Part shown: piece by piece, positions 1 to 5,728 of the stretch
Numbering within the stretch: the stretch's first letter is position 1
Layout of the letters: the number at the start of each line of letters is the position of its first letter
From: an uncultured Lachnospiraceae bacterium
GTDB taxonomy: Bacteria; Bacillota_A; Clostridia; Lachnospirales; Lachnospiraceae
Reading direction: 5' to 3'
Assembly (NCBI GenBank): GCA_902787595.1
Contig: CADAHD010000160.1
Location: 1 to 6,380, forward strand
DNA: 6,380 nt
Notes under the pieces: generated by a model
Database searches by the model: none
Seen by the model: the letters and a program-made list of their open reading frames with translations, nothing else
Told to the model about the DNA's origin: nothing
Made by a program: the position numbers and the translations under genes

Positions 1-678
1 TGAAAGATAATATATGCCTATAGCTCCGTCTGTTTCCGTCTTACGAAAGCACCTCTCACGAAATACGCGGTCACACCCGGAGGAATCAGCCAACAGGATA
101 TGCGCAGCGCCTTTCAGACGGCTTGCGAGCCAATCGGCATCCACAGCTGTTTCCCCCGATTTCTTTCGGGATATATAAACGATCGGCAGATGATATTCCT
201 TCTTACCGCTGAATATCCCTCTAAGCCGGGCTGCGTCTTTTATGCCGACGAGCATCGGCGCGCGAAGCGTCTCCAGCCCAGCATCGTCTTTTAAATATCC
301 TCTTTCTATAAGCATGGTGATGATATGCGGAGTTGAGAAACGGGAATCTGTGATAAAAGCATCATCCGAATAGCTGCGATCCAGCCGTATGCATATCTTC
401 TTTTCCTTAAAGTTAACGACATAATCCGAATCCCATATCCTGCCGTCAGATGATAATTTCTCATATCGCACCGCCAGGATATCTTCTTCCGGATACTCCA
501 TTATTTCCAGCCAAAGGTCATCCGTGCCGTAGCGGATGTTCCTCTCGCCGTTCCACTGCATATCCGGGATGATATTCTCCGGATAGTTACTGCCTTTATT
601 CCACTCCATCACCAGCTTAATAAAGCTTTCGGGAGTAAGACTATCTGTAATCGAAAGTATCGTAGAAAAAAGCAGCAT
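1..678 (-). CDS. Uncharacterised protein, N-terminal 226 codons; 3' end beyond the left edge
   Basis: An uninterrupted reading frame runs from ATG at 678-676 to position 1 with no stop, so only the N-terminal part is visible. The start is well supported: a GGAGGTGAT ribosome binding site (684-692), almost a full match to the 16S anti-Shine-Dalgarno, lies 5 bases upstream. The protein begins MLLFSTILSI, has a W-rich, charged first half (for example WNGERNIRYG near residues 40-49), and later the segments LPIVYISRKK (about 158-167) and WLASRLKGAAHILLAD (about 177-192). There is no signal peptide or membrane segment. The general look, a mixed alpha/beta N-terminus ending in a 'LASRLKGAAHIL' strand, resembles uncharacterised N-terminal regions of large Clostridia proteins, but that is recollection and no function can be assigned. 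It follows yccF on the same strand after a 38-base gap, and may be co-transcribed with it. Confidence 0.85.
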   Translation of the reverse strand, partial: MLLFSTILSITDSLTPESFIKLVMEWNKGSNYPENIIPDMQWNGERNIRYGTDDLWLEIMEYPEEDILAVRYEKLSSDGRIWDSDYVVNFKEKKICIRLDRSYSDDAFITDSRFSTPHIITMLIERGYLKDDAGLETLRAPMLVGIKDAARLRGIFSGKKEYHLPIVYISRKKSGETAVDADWLASRLKGAAHILLADSSGCDRVFRERCFRKTETDGAIGIYYLS

Positions 679-683
679 CTGCG

Positions 684-692
684 ATCACCTCC
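684..692 (-). promoter_or_regulatory. Very strong ribosome binding site of the left-edge gene
   Basis: On the minus strand the sequence is GGAGGTGAT, 5 bases before the ATG at 678. It matches the 16S rRNA 3' tail over nine bases, fixes the start of the left-edge gene and predicts high translation. Confidence 0.8.
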
Positions 693-716
693 CCCAAACA
701 AGATGCACACAAAGTA

Positions 717-1085
717 TCAGCTCACCTTCACTACACTCTTTCCAAACGGAAACAGAGACAGCTTAGCCAGCTTAAAAAACTGTTTGCCAAACGGAATGCC
801 TATGATCGTTATGCAGAGCAGGCATCCCAGAAGGAAATTGCCAATAGCCAGCTCTATACCGGATAAAAAGAACCATATGATGTTAAGCAGACAGGATACC
901 GCGCCGCCCTCATCGATCACTTATTTTCCAAACGGGCTCAATGACAGGGACGAAAGCTTAAAACACTGCAAGCCCACAGGTATGCCAATAACAGTTATAC
1001 ACCACAAAACACCTGCTATCCACCAGCCAATGGCGCTCAGTAAGCCTCCGCAAATGATCCAGATCAGATTTCCTAAGAATTTCAT
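717..1085 (-). pseudogene. yccF: YccF-family inner-membrane protein gene split by one in-frame TAA
   Basis: From ATG at 1085 the frame reads MKFLGNLIWIICGG, then LWCITVIGIPVGLQCFKL and SPFGK, then a TAA at 923-921. The same frame continues without any shift as VIDEGGAVSCLLNIIWFF, LLCITIIGIPFGKQFFKL and FPFGKSVV, to a TGA at 719-717. YccF (DUF307) proteins consist of two such repeats, each a membrane hairpin with a CITIIGIPxG motif, joined by a short G-rich linker. The TAA falls exactly in that linker, where a residue such as Glu (GAA) is usual, so one base change explains it. Full length would be 122 residues, normal for the family. A GTG directly after the TAA could allow re-initiation, giving a 67-residue second half, but no ribosome binding site is obvious there. 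AAGG lies 9 bases before the ATG, and the gene starts 4 bases after the preceding stop, so it was probably translationally coupled. The function of YccF is not well established. Confidence 0.85.
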
Positions 1086-1089
1086 GTGC

Positions 1090-1392
1090 TTATACCTTAA
1101 TTCCTTTCCATGTTTTTTTCATAATTTCTAAGCTGCCCAGGTTTGCTATCCCACGCGATCCGCAGTGCGCAACACCGTATATGTATATATCGGAATCAGA
1201 TGGATATATCTCTACCCACGGCTCTCCCTTTTTAAGCTTTTCCAAAAAAGCTTTAGTCACTTTATGGGATACCATCTCGAAAGTGATCTTTCCCAGACAG
1301 ATGATTACCTTAGGCTTTATTGCCGCTACCAGGTCTTCCTTTTTCCCAGAGGGGACATGATGATAGCTCAATATAGCGGTTACGATATTCAT
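1090..1392 (-). CDS. C-terminal half of a uracil-DNA-glycosylase-like protein, probably truncated
   Basis: This 100-residue frame contains KPKVIICLGK (26-35), which resembles the 'PKxIVxLG' core strand of uracil-DNA-glycosylase-superfamily proteins. It also has GVAHCGSRG (73-81), placed like the second catalytic histidine loop, followed by a terminal MKKTWKGIK helix like that of many family members. Members of the superfamily are usually about 190-230 residues, and the N-terminal half with the first catalytic motif is missing here. An in-frame TAA two codons before the ATG closes the frame, and no Shine-Dalgarno sequence precedes the ATG. The gap back to the HNH stop (1486-1393) holds no N-terminal half in any frame. 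It may therefore be a remnant rather than a working gene. The yccF start follows 4 bases after its stop. The family assignment is tentative; a small unrelated protein is possible. Confidence 0.45.
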   Translation of the reverse strand: MNIVTAILSYHHVPSGKKEDLVAAIKPKVIICLGKITFEMVSHKVTKAFLEKLKKGEPWVEIYPSDSDIYIYGVAHCGSRGIANLGSLEIMKKTWKGIKV

Positions 1393-1438
1393 CTTTTATT
1401 CTGGATTTCAACCTCTGTTGAGCTAATAGTACGACTCC

Positions 1439-1444
1439 ATTATA
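1439..1444 (-). promoter_or_regulatory. Possible -10 box upstream of the glycosylase-like frame
   Basis: A perfect TATAAT on the minus strand lies about 48 bases before the ATG at 1392, in the 94-base gap after the HNH gene. The hexamer 17 bases upstream (TATAAC) is not a recognisable -35, so this is a weak call. Confidence 0.3.
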
Positions 1445-1486
1445 ATTCATCTTTTCGTCATGTTATAGCATATCACTTTTCATTTC

Positions 1487-2593
1487 TTATCCGGTATATT
1501 CCCACTCCCTGAATCCTGCCGACCTCGCCGACTGATATACCGGCAGAACAATTTCAGACAACCTGCCACTGAACTCCTCCTTTGTAAGATCCGGTGCATA
1601 CAACCTGCCTTCCACTATAGGTGAGTTCAGATGTTTCTTTTTTACCTTTTCAAATTCCTTCCGGATTCCTTCATATTTCCACATCAACTGATAAGATAAG
1701 TATTCCAGTCCGGATAATTTTTTGAAATATGAATCCCACCGTGGTAAAAAGTTACTCTTGGCAGAATTTATGCTCTTTGTAGTCGGATGAAGATTCCATA
1801 TCTCATCATTTGCCACATAAGACCATGGCACAAAATGATCTATAGAAATATCCTTATCTGTCAGTTCCCCATCACCATAGATCTCCACCACCGGACTAAC
1901 TGTCATGATCAGCTTCCAATATCTTTGTATATCCCCTAAATCACGTTCTCTTGGCGGACACAGTTTATCTATTACACCGGGTACATTCGGATTTCTTTTC
2001 TGAAGATACTCCACGAGATTATACTTCAACCACCCTTTAATGATGACCTGATTTCTGATGATATACTCACTCCACTTCTTATCAAAATGGATCCTGGTAT
2101 TCAGTCCGTCCAATTGACCAAACTTATATATCAAACTATAATAAGCATTTATACGATCAATCAGCTGTTTTTTTCCTATGTTCCAATCATCTGTCTTAAA
2201 GCCCAGAAAGGGGGCCTGCAGACGATATGGTACATTATCAGTAAGTATCCTCTTATACCGCATTACTTCCGGATCCCGGCATTTTCGGATATACTCAAGC
2301 AAAACTAATTTATCCTCCGATGCCTTTAATCCTGAGATTTCAACTAACCTGTTAACTGCAAATTCCAGATTATCCCTCGGTCCAAGGTTCAGATGATATT
2401 CCGCCACCATATACCATGCGTCTGTTATCATTTCATCTATAATTTCCTCATAGCTGGCAGATGTTTGTCCTGCCAGGATCTTCTCCAAAATCACCTGAAA
2501 CCAGAACATTTTGTAACACTCACTGGTGATATCAAAGAGATGTCCGAAGTACTCGATTTTTAAATTCTCTGATTCCGGCAATATAAAATCCAT
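1487..2593 (-). CDS. HNH endonuclease with helical N-terminal domain
   Basis: A 368-residue protein, apparently intact. The C-terminal third holds a clear HNH motif: SIDHFVPW at 250-257 supplies the Asp-His pair (D252, H253), WNLHP at 266-270 the middle Asn (N267), and INSAKSNFLP at 275-284 the last ligand and Lys (N276, K279). This is the His-Me-finger fold, which cuts DNA phosphodiester bonds with one metal ion. No paired zinc cysteines flank it. The N-terminal 230 residues, starting LPESENLKI and including YKMFWFQVILEKI, are predicted helical and match a recurrent arrangement in orphan HNH proteins of Bacillota; they probably recognise a target or partner. The start at 2593 is supported by GGAG (2601-2604) 6 bases upstream. 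No methyltransferase or helicase is adjacent, so a restriction or defence role is only suggested. The promoter is probably at 2674-2702. Confidence 0.9.
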   Translation of the reverse strand: MDFILPESENLKIEYFGHLFDITSECYKMFWFQVILEKILAGQTSASYEEIIDEMITDAWYMVAEYHLNLGPRDNLEFAVNRLVEISGLKASEDKLVLLEYIRKCRDPEVMRYKRILTDNVPYRLQAPFLGFKTDDWNIGKKQLIDRINAYYSLIYKFGQLDGLNTRIHFDKKWSEYIIRNQVIIKGWLKYNLVEYLQKRNPNVPGVIDKLCPPRERDLGDIQRYWKLIMTVSPVVEIYGDGELTDKDISIDHFVPWSYVANDEIWNLHPTTKSINSAKSNFLPRWDSYFKKLSGLEYLSYQLMWKYEGIRKEFEKVKKKHLNSPIVEGRLYAPDLTKEEFSGRLSEIVLPVYQSARSAGFREWEYTG

Positions 2594-2654
2594 AATCTAT
2601 CTCCACAAAATATTGCGACAGAAACAACTCTGCTCCTCTTTGGTTATTAACATT

Positions 2655-2852
2655 TTACAATAAATATGGATTAATTATATCATATTTTGAACATATTGCA
2701 CACCACATATGGTTACTATAGCTGTTTTTACTTCCGGGTTTACACCCGCTCCTTTTTTCGTCAACCCATTCACCATTTACTATTATCCATTCTATTCCGT
2801 CATTTGTTTTACCGCACCTTCTGCGCGTTTTCAGTTTATCTTCTTCCTCCTT
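2655..2852 (-). pseudogene. Zinc-ribbon-like 65-codon frame without a start codon, probable gene remnant
   Basis: Between the HNH gene and the cysteine-rich gene, one minus-strand frame stays open for 65 codons, from just after a TGA at 2855-2853 to a TAA at 2657-2655. It reads like protein rather than chance: RCGKTNDGIEW (12-22), VNGEWVDEK (25-33), then NHMWCAICSKYDI (47-59). The layout suggests a CxxC...CxxC zinc ribbon in which the first Cys is now Arg (CGC at 2825-2823, one change from TGC), three residues before C13; the second knuckle C51-C54 is intact. There is no in-frame ATG, GTG or TTG before residue 49. An AGGAGG (2851-2846) lies just upstream of a CTG at 2834, and an ATG at 2856 is one frame away, so a frameshift or a non-standard start would be needed. 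The predicted HNH promoter lies inside its 3' end. It was not identified with any named family. Confidence 0.4.
2674..2702 (-). promoter_or_regulatory. Predicted promoter of the HNH endonuclease gene
   Basis: On the minus strand TGTGCA (2697-2702) is followed after exactly 17 bases by TATAAT (2674-2679). The -10 is extended by an upstream TG (TGATATAAT, 2674-2682), which can compensate for the poor -35. Initiation near 2667 would give a leader of about 74 bases. The same hexamers and spacing occur before the gene at 4227. Confidence 0.55.
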
Positions 2853-2863
2853 TCATTCTCCCG

Positions 2864-2906
2864 CCCGGATCAGGCTGCCCGGGTTAGGCTGCCCCTGCAC
2901 CCGGGC
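2864..2906. repeat. GC-rich patch with CCCGG repeats and an inverted repeat
   Basis: Directly after the stop of the cysteine-rich gene, this stretch is far richer in G+C than its surroundings. CCCGG occurs at 2864, 2878 and 2900, and AGGCTGCCC occurs twice (2872-2880, 2886-2894). GCCCGGG (2877-2883) and CCCGGGC (2900-2906) can form a 7-base-pair stem with a 16-base loop. On the minus strand no U-run follows, so it is not a standard terminator for the upstream gene. On the plus strand CCTCCTTTTT follows, but no plus-strand gene ends here. Confidence 0.5.
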
Positions 2907-2914
2907 CCTCCTTT

Positions 2915-3520
2915 TTACGCTCCCTTATGATACCTGGTCCATTCCCTTGAGGTATAATAGCGCTTGGAGCTGCGCATCTTTTCGATACGGCGTTTGGACT
3001 GTATCGATGTTACGCACTCCCTTCTTAAATAGCGCTTGTTGCTCCTGTTAAGTATTCCTACCAGCTCTGCCTGCTCCTGCTTATACTTATCATGCTCTCT
3101 GATCATCTCAAGGTAGCCCGATACGCTGCTGCACTGCGCGTTCTGGAAGTGATATCCCACATAGGGTGAGCTGCCGTCATCGTAATTAGCTGTATTCTTA
3201 TGAAAAAGGACCAGCTTGCGTGATGCGCCTGCCACAGTTATCTTCCACTCGCTATCCGGCGTCACTACATCTATTGTTCCCGTAGCAGCGTCAAATAAAA
3301 GCTCATAGCCGTAATCCCCGCACATCTCCTTAAGCAGGTCCATTTCTTTATTTACATACTGCATAACTGCCGCGCAGTATCTGCAGGCGCATTTTCCCTT
3401 TGTATAGGCAGTCTCTGCCGTGTCATAATACACTTTGTTGCGTGGCAGGATCCTGCCGGCATATCCGCATACTGTGCTGTGTACCATATTGTCTTTTGAA
3501 TTTCTGCTTGCTATATACAT
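2915..3520 (-). CDS. Cysteine-rich protein with Ada-like zinc-binding N-terminus, function unknown
   Basis: A 201-residue soluble protein, apparently complete. Residues 14-49 carry H14, C18, C44, C46 and C49 in the layout HSTVCGYAGR ... TAETAYTKGKCACRYC. This resembles the Ada-type metal-binding fold (Cys, then 'A..GK..C.YC'), which holds one zinc ion. A middle segment (about 70-110, for example EWKITVAGASRKLVLFHKN) alternates like beta strands, followed by YHFQNAQC and a helix. The last 45 residues are strongly basic (several KR, RR and RY pairs), so nucleic-acid contact is plausible but not shown. The start is well supported: AAAGGAG lies 8 bases before the ATG. It lies about 110 bases downstream of the metalloprotease-like gene on the same strand, with its own likely -10 between. 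It may belong to a Lachnospiraceae family of unknown function; no specific role can be given. Confidence 0.75.
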   Translation of the reverse strand: MYIASRNSKDNMVHSTVCGYAGRILPRNKVYYDTAETAYTKGKCACRYCAAVMQYVNKEMDLLKEMCGDYGYELLFDAATGTIDVVTPDSEWKITVAGASRKLVLFHKNTANYDDGSSPYVGYHFQNAQCSSVSGYLEMIREHDKYKQEQAELVGILNRSNKRYLRRECVTSIQSKRRIEKMRSSKRYYTSREWTRYHKGA

Positions 3521-3544
3521 AGGCTCCTCTCCTTTCGCTCATGT

Positions 3545-3557
3545 GGGGCACTGCCCC
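3545..3557. repeat. Small perfect hairpin in the leader of the cysteine-rich gene
   Basis: GGGGCACTGCCCC forms a 5-base-pair GC-only stem with a 3-base loop, between the predicted -10 (3577-3582) and the ribosome binding site of the gene starting at 3520. On the minus strand it lacks a following U-run; on the plus strand GTTTTC follows. It could stabilise the leader RNA, but no function is shown. Confidence 0.45.
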
Positions 3558-3576
3558 GTTTTCATCTTCTGAGTCT

Positions 3577-3582
3577 ATTATA
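3577..3582 (-). promoter_or_regulatory. Predicted -10 box for the cysteine-rich gene
   Basis: A perfect TATAAT on the minus strand lies about 57 bases before the ATG at 3520, in the 110-base gap after the metalloprotease gene. No good -35 is seen 17 bases upstream (ACTCAT), so strength and use are uncertain. Confidence 0.35.
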
Positions 3583-3630
3583 GAGGAGTAAAATAGCTAA
3601 TGAGTCCAATAAATTTCCGTGTAAAACGAA

Positions 3631-4227
3631 TTAGTTAGGCTCATCTAACGCATGTTTTACATACTTAAGCTCACTGTCCCTTAAGTATCCCACCATGATA
3701 TATCCGTCAAACATGTATTGATAAAAGCCCATGTATACCGTAGCTACATCCGTGAGTATCTCATTTTCATGCCGGTCTTCCCTCCTTATCCCTCTATGAA
3801 ACAGAAAGTAATGCATGCACTCATGTATCATGACGGAATGAAGTATATTGGGTCTGGAAGACGGCGTTACCCGTATGGCTATCAGGCTGTGCACTCCATC
3901 CGAGCTGTAGGTTCCGGCAGCATCAGTCAGCTCGGCGTCAGTCTTTGTTATCACTCTAAGGTTTGCGGGTTCCATGCCGCAATACCTAAGTATTCCGTAT
4001 GCCAGCTCCGTCAGCAGCGCAGGATCCGTGCAGTCCTCCTTAAAGCGCTCATACAGGGCAGGATCAGGCGTATAGGCTCTTCCCGGAGGCCTTAAGCTGT
4101 CCTTCAGATAAGCTATGCTTCGGTCTATGGCCGCCTTGTTCCTTGTCGGTCCCAGCGTCCTCAAAACCAGTATCGCTATAAACGCCGCAATTATCAGTAT
4201 TTTTATAATCGTCTCAAAATCTGTCAT
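3631..4227 (-). CDS. Membrane-anchored HExxH zinc-metalloprotease-like protein
   Basis: A 198-residue protein if started at the ATG at 4227; a GTG at 4245 would add six residues (MDRCCH). The ATG start is preferred because the GTG has no ribosome binding site and lies only about 17 bases from the predicted transcription start, although the ATG's own site (GGTG, 7 bases upstream) is also modest. A hydrophobic segment (about residues 6-24, IIKILIIAAFIAILVL) anchors the N-terminus in the membrane. The domain that follows contains HECMH (135-139 in this numbering), the HExxH zinc-protease signature, and then ENEILTDVATVYMGF about 15 residues later, which supplies candidate third ligands (Glu or Asp). 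This arrangement is common in small gluzincin- or M78-like peptidases. Substrate and partners are unknown. It reads divergently from the ABC permease pseudogene, with a clear promoter in between. Confidence 0.8.
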   Translation of the reverse strand: MTDFETIIKILIIAAFIAILVLRTLGPTRNKAAIDRSIAYLKDSLRPPGRAYTPDPALYERFKEDCTDPALLTELAYGILRYCGMEPANLRVITKTDAELTDAAGTYSSDGVHSLIAIRVTPSSRPNILHSVMIHECMHYFLFHRGIRREDRHENEILTDVATVYMGFYQYMFDGYIMVGYLRDSELKYVKHALDEPN

Positions 4228-4268
4228 ATGGCAGCACCGATCCACCTTTACTGTTGTATTCTCCGCTA

Positions 4269-4297
4269 ATTATAACCTGTTTTCCGCAATATGCACA
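4269..4297 (-). promoter_or_regulatory. Predicted promoter of the metalloprotease-like gene
   Basis: On the minus strand TGTGCA (4292-4297), a 17-base spacer and a perfect TATAAT (4269-4274) sit 42 bases before the ATG at 4227, giving a leader of about 35 bases. Spacing is ideal for a housekeeping sigma factor, although the -35 matches TTGACA at only three of six positions. It is the same -35/-10 pair as before the HNH gene. Confidence 0.55.
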
Positions 4298-4321
4298 TGT
4301 CATATTCATCATTCCTCTTCA

Positions 4322-4341
4322 CAGGTTTTCTTCAAAACCTG
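4322..4341. repeat. Perfect 8-bp inverted repeat, CAGGTTTT / AAAACCTG
   Basis: CAGGTTTT, a CTTC loop and AAAACCTG form a perfect stem-loop in the divergent intergenic region, 3 bases from a second dyad. It has no adjoining U-run, so an operator or an RNA hairpin is more likely than a terminator. Confidence 0.6.
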
Positions 4342-4344
4342 CCC

Positions 4345-4366
4345 AATCTTTCAAATATGAAAGATT
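4345..4366. repeat. Perfect 9-bp inverted repeat, AATCTTTCA / TGAAAGATT
   Basis: AATCTTTCA, a 4-base AATA loop and TGAAAGATT make a 22-base dyad with perfect arms, 75 bases before the permease ATG and about 70 bases from the -10 of the divergent gene. AT-rich dyads of this size are typical binding sites for dimeric regulators. No regulator gene is visible in the window. Confidence 0.6.
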
Positions 4367-4425
4367 TCAGTAAAATTCTGGAAAGAATTGTATGCTACCC
4401 TGTCTTCAGTAAGATAAAACACGAA

Positions 4426-4433
4426 AAGGAAGG
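4426..4433 (+). promoter_or_regulatory. Ribosome binding site of the permease gene
   Basis: AAGGAAGG lies 8 bases before the ATG at 4442 and supports that start for the permease fragment. A clear promoter was not found; TATGCT at 4391-4396 is only a weak -10 candidate. Confidence 0.55.
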
Positions 4434-4441
4434 TTCTTAAA

Positions 4442-5728
4442 ATGTCAAAAAGAAGTAAAAAAGCGGTTAAAAGACTTGCTCTCAGCTCTTTAAAGACGAA
4501 CAGGGGGAAATACGCAGTAATGGCGTTTTCGGTCATACTGACGACTGTCCTGTTCTCATCATTTTTTACGATAGTGGGAAGTCTGCTGAGCGAATTCACG
4601 GCTTCCTCCATGGGCCAGTATAATTACATGGATCCCATAGCTGCCATGGTATGTGCTGCAGCATTGGTGTTATTCATGTTTTCCGGCTATCTTATCATTT
4701 ATAACATTTTTGACCTGAATATGATATCCGATATGAAGGAGTACGGACTGTTAAAGACCATCGGAACTTCCGGCCGGCAGATCAAAAGCCTGGTAAAACA
4801 CAGGACAGGACGCATCTGCCTTACAGCCATCCCCATCGGCCTGATAATAGGATGCGGGATTGGCGGCTGGTTGCTTCCGATGATCGGCAGGTTCATCAAC
4901 ACTGTAGGCGCCGATAAAGGCCGGGTTCATATGAACATATGGATAATCCTGTTTACCGCAGCGTTTGCATATCTCACTGTAGCCATCAGCTCCTCAAAGC
5001 CCTGCCGGAGAGTGTCTTCCATCTCTCCCGTCGATGCTGCGCGTTTTACCGGCAGGCTCGATAAGAACGGCAGACCCAAACGCAAAACCCTTTCCATCGT
5101 TATGTCCCTTACCTTATCACTCGTGGTGCTCAACAGCGCATATACCATAAGCAATAGCTTCAGTACCGAGACTTTTGCCGAAAATTACATAGCCGCCGAT
5201 TTTTGTGTGCAGGATTCGCTTCTTGACAACGCGGGATCACCGGATAAGAACGTTAATGCCGTCGACAGCGCCTTTTTTACGGAACTTTCCAAACAGAGCG
5301 GCGTCGAAAAGACCGGTAATCTGTATCTGACCCACGGCGAGCATGAATTCTCCCCCGAAGTATGGAGCGATATCGAAAAGTATTTCTTTTCGGACGAAGC
5401 GGTAAAAATGCAGATAGAATGCTTCTATACCGGTGACGGCTATTCACTGAACAGCTATCTAAAGGATTTGCGTAACAAACGCACAATGGAAGGCAATACC
5501 TACGGCATAGGCGAGCTTGTCGCGCAAAAGCTTTATGATGTTCAGACCATGGACGGAACATCCTTCATTGACTGGGATAAGTTCAACAGCGGAAACTATG
5601 TTATAGCTGAAAGATGGCAGTATGCCAACGACGGCTTCCTTAATATCCTTAGCACCGGAGATAAGGTAGAGGAGAGCAGCAACAACGCCTGGTGCCTGCG
5701 ATCCCATGCGCACGCTTATAGATGTTGA
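4442..5728 (+). pseudogene. FtsX/BceB-like ABC transporter permease, 5' part, frameshifted and internally deleted
   Basis: This 428-codon frame encodes the front of a FtsX/MacB-type permease, the membrane part of an ABC exporter for peptides or lipids. MSKRSKKAVKRLALSSLKTNRGK leads into membrane segment 1 (about 25-49). MDPIAAMV to IIYNIF (63-90), then MKEYGLLKTIGTSGRQIK (98-115), is the usual second helix and cytoplasmic coupling loop; further helices lie at about 127-148, 165-183 and 217-237. Relatives are roughly 750-850 residues, whereas the two fragments total about 600. The shortfall maps to places where conserved parts are missing: the large outer domain is absent between FTASSM (57) and GQYNYMDP (58), the segment after ARFTG (204) is short, and after GDKV (409) the frame ends in an unrelated tail (ending HAHAYRC) before TGA. 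No ATPase gene lies upstream, where it is normally found. The gene is almost certainly inactive. Confidence 0.85.

Noticed and set aside
703..1131. A 142-codon plus-strand frame with an apparent internal repeat (FPNG ... GMP).
   Set aside because: It is the reverse shadow of the two yccF repeats; the repeat comes from the YccF duplication, and no ribosome binding site precedes it.
1165..1512. A 115-codon plus-strand frame.
   Set aside because: It lies opposite the glycosylase-like frame and the end of the HNH gene, has no start signal and no recognisable protein features.
2687..2930. Two overlapping plus-strand frames rich in Phe, Ser and Pro.
   Set aside because: Pyrimidine-rich antisense of the zinc-ribbon-like frame and the GC patch; no ribosome binding site.
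3718..4095. A 125-codon plus-strand frame.
   Set aside because: It is antisense to the metalloprotease-like gene, whose HExxH motif and membrane anchor show the real coding strand.
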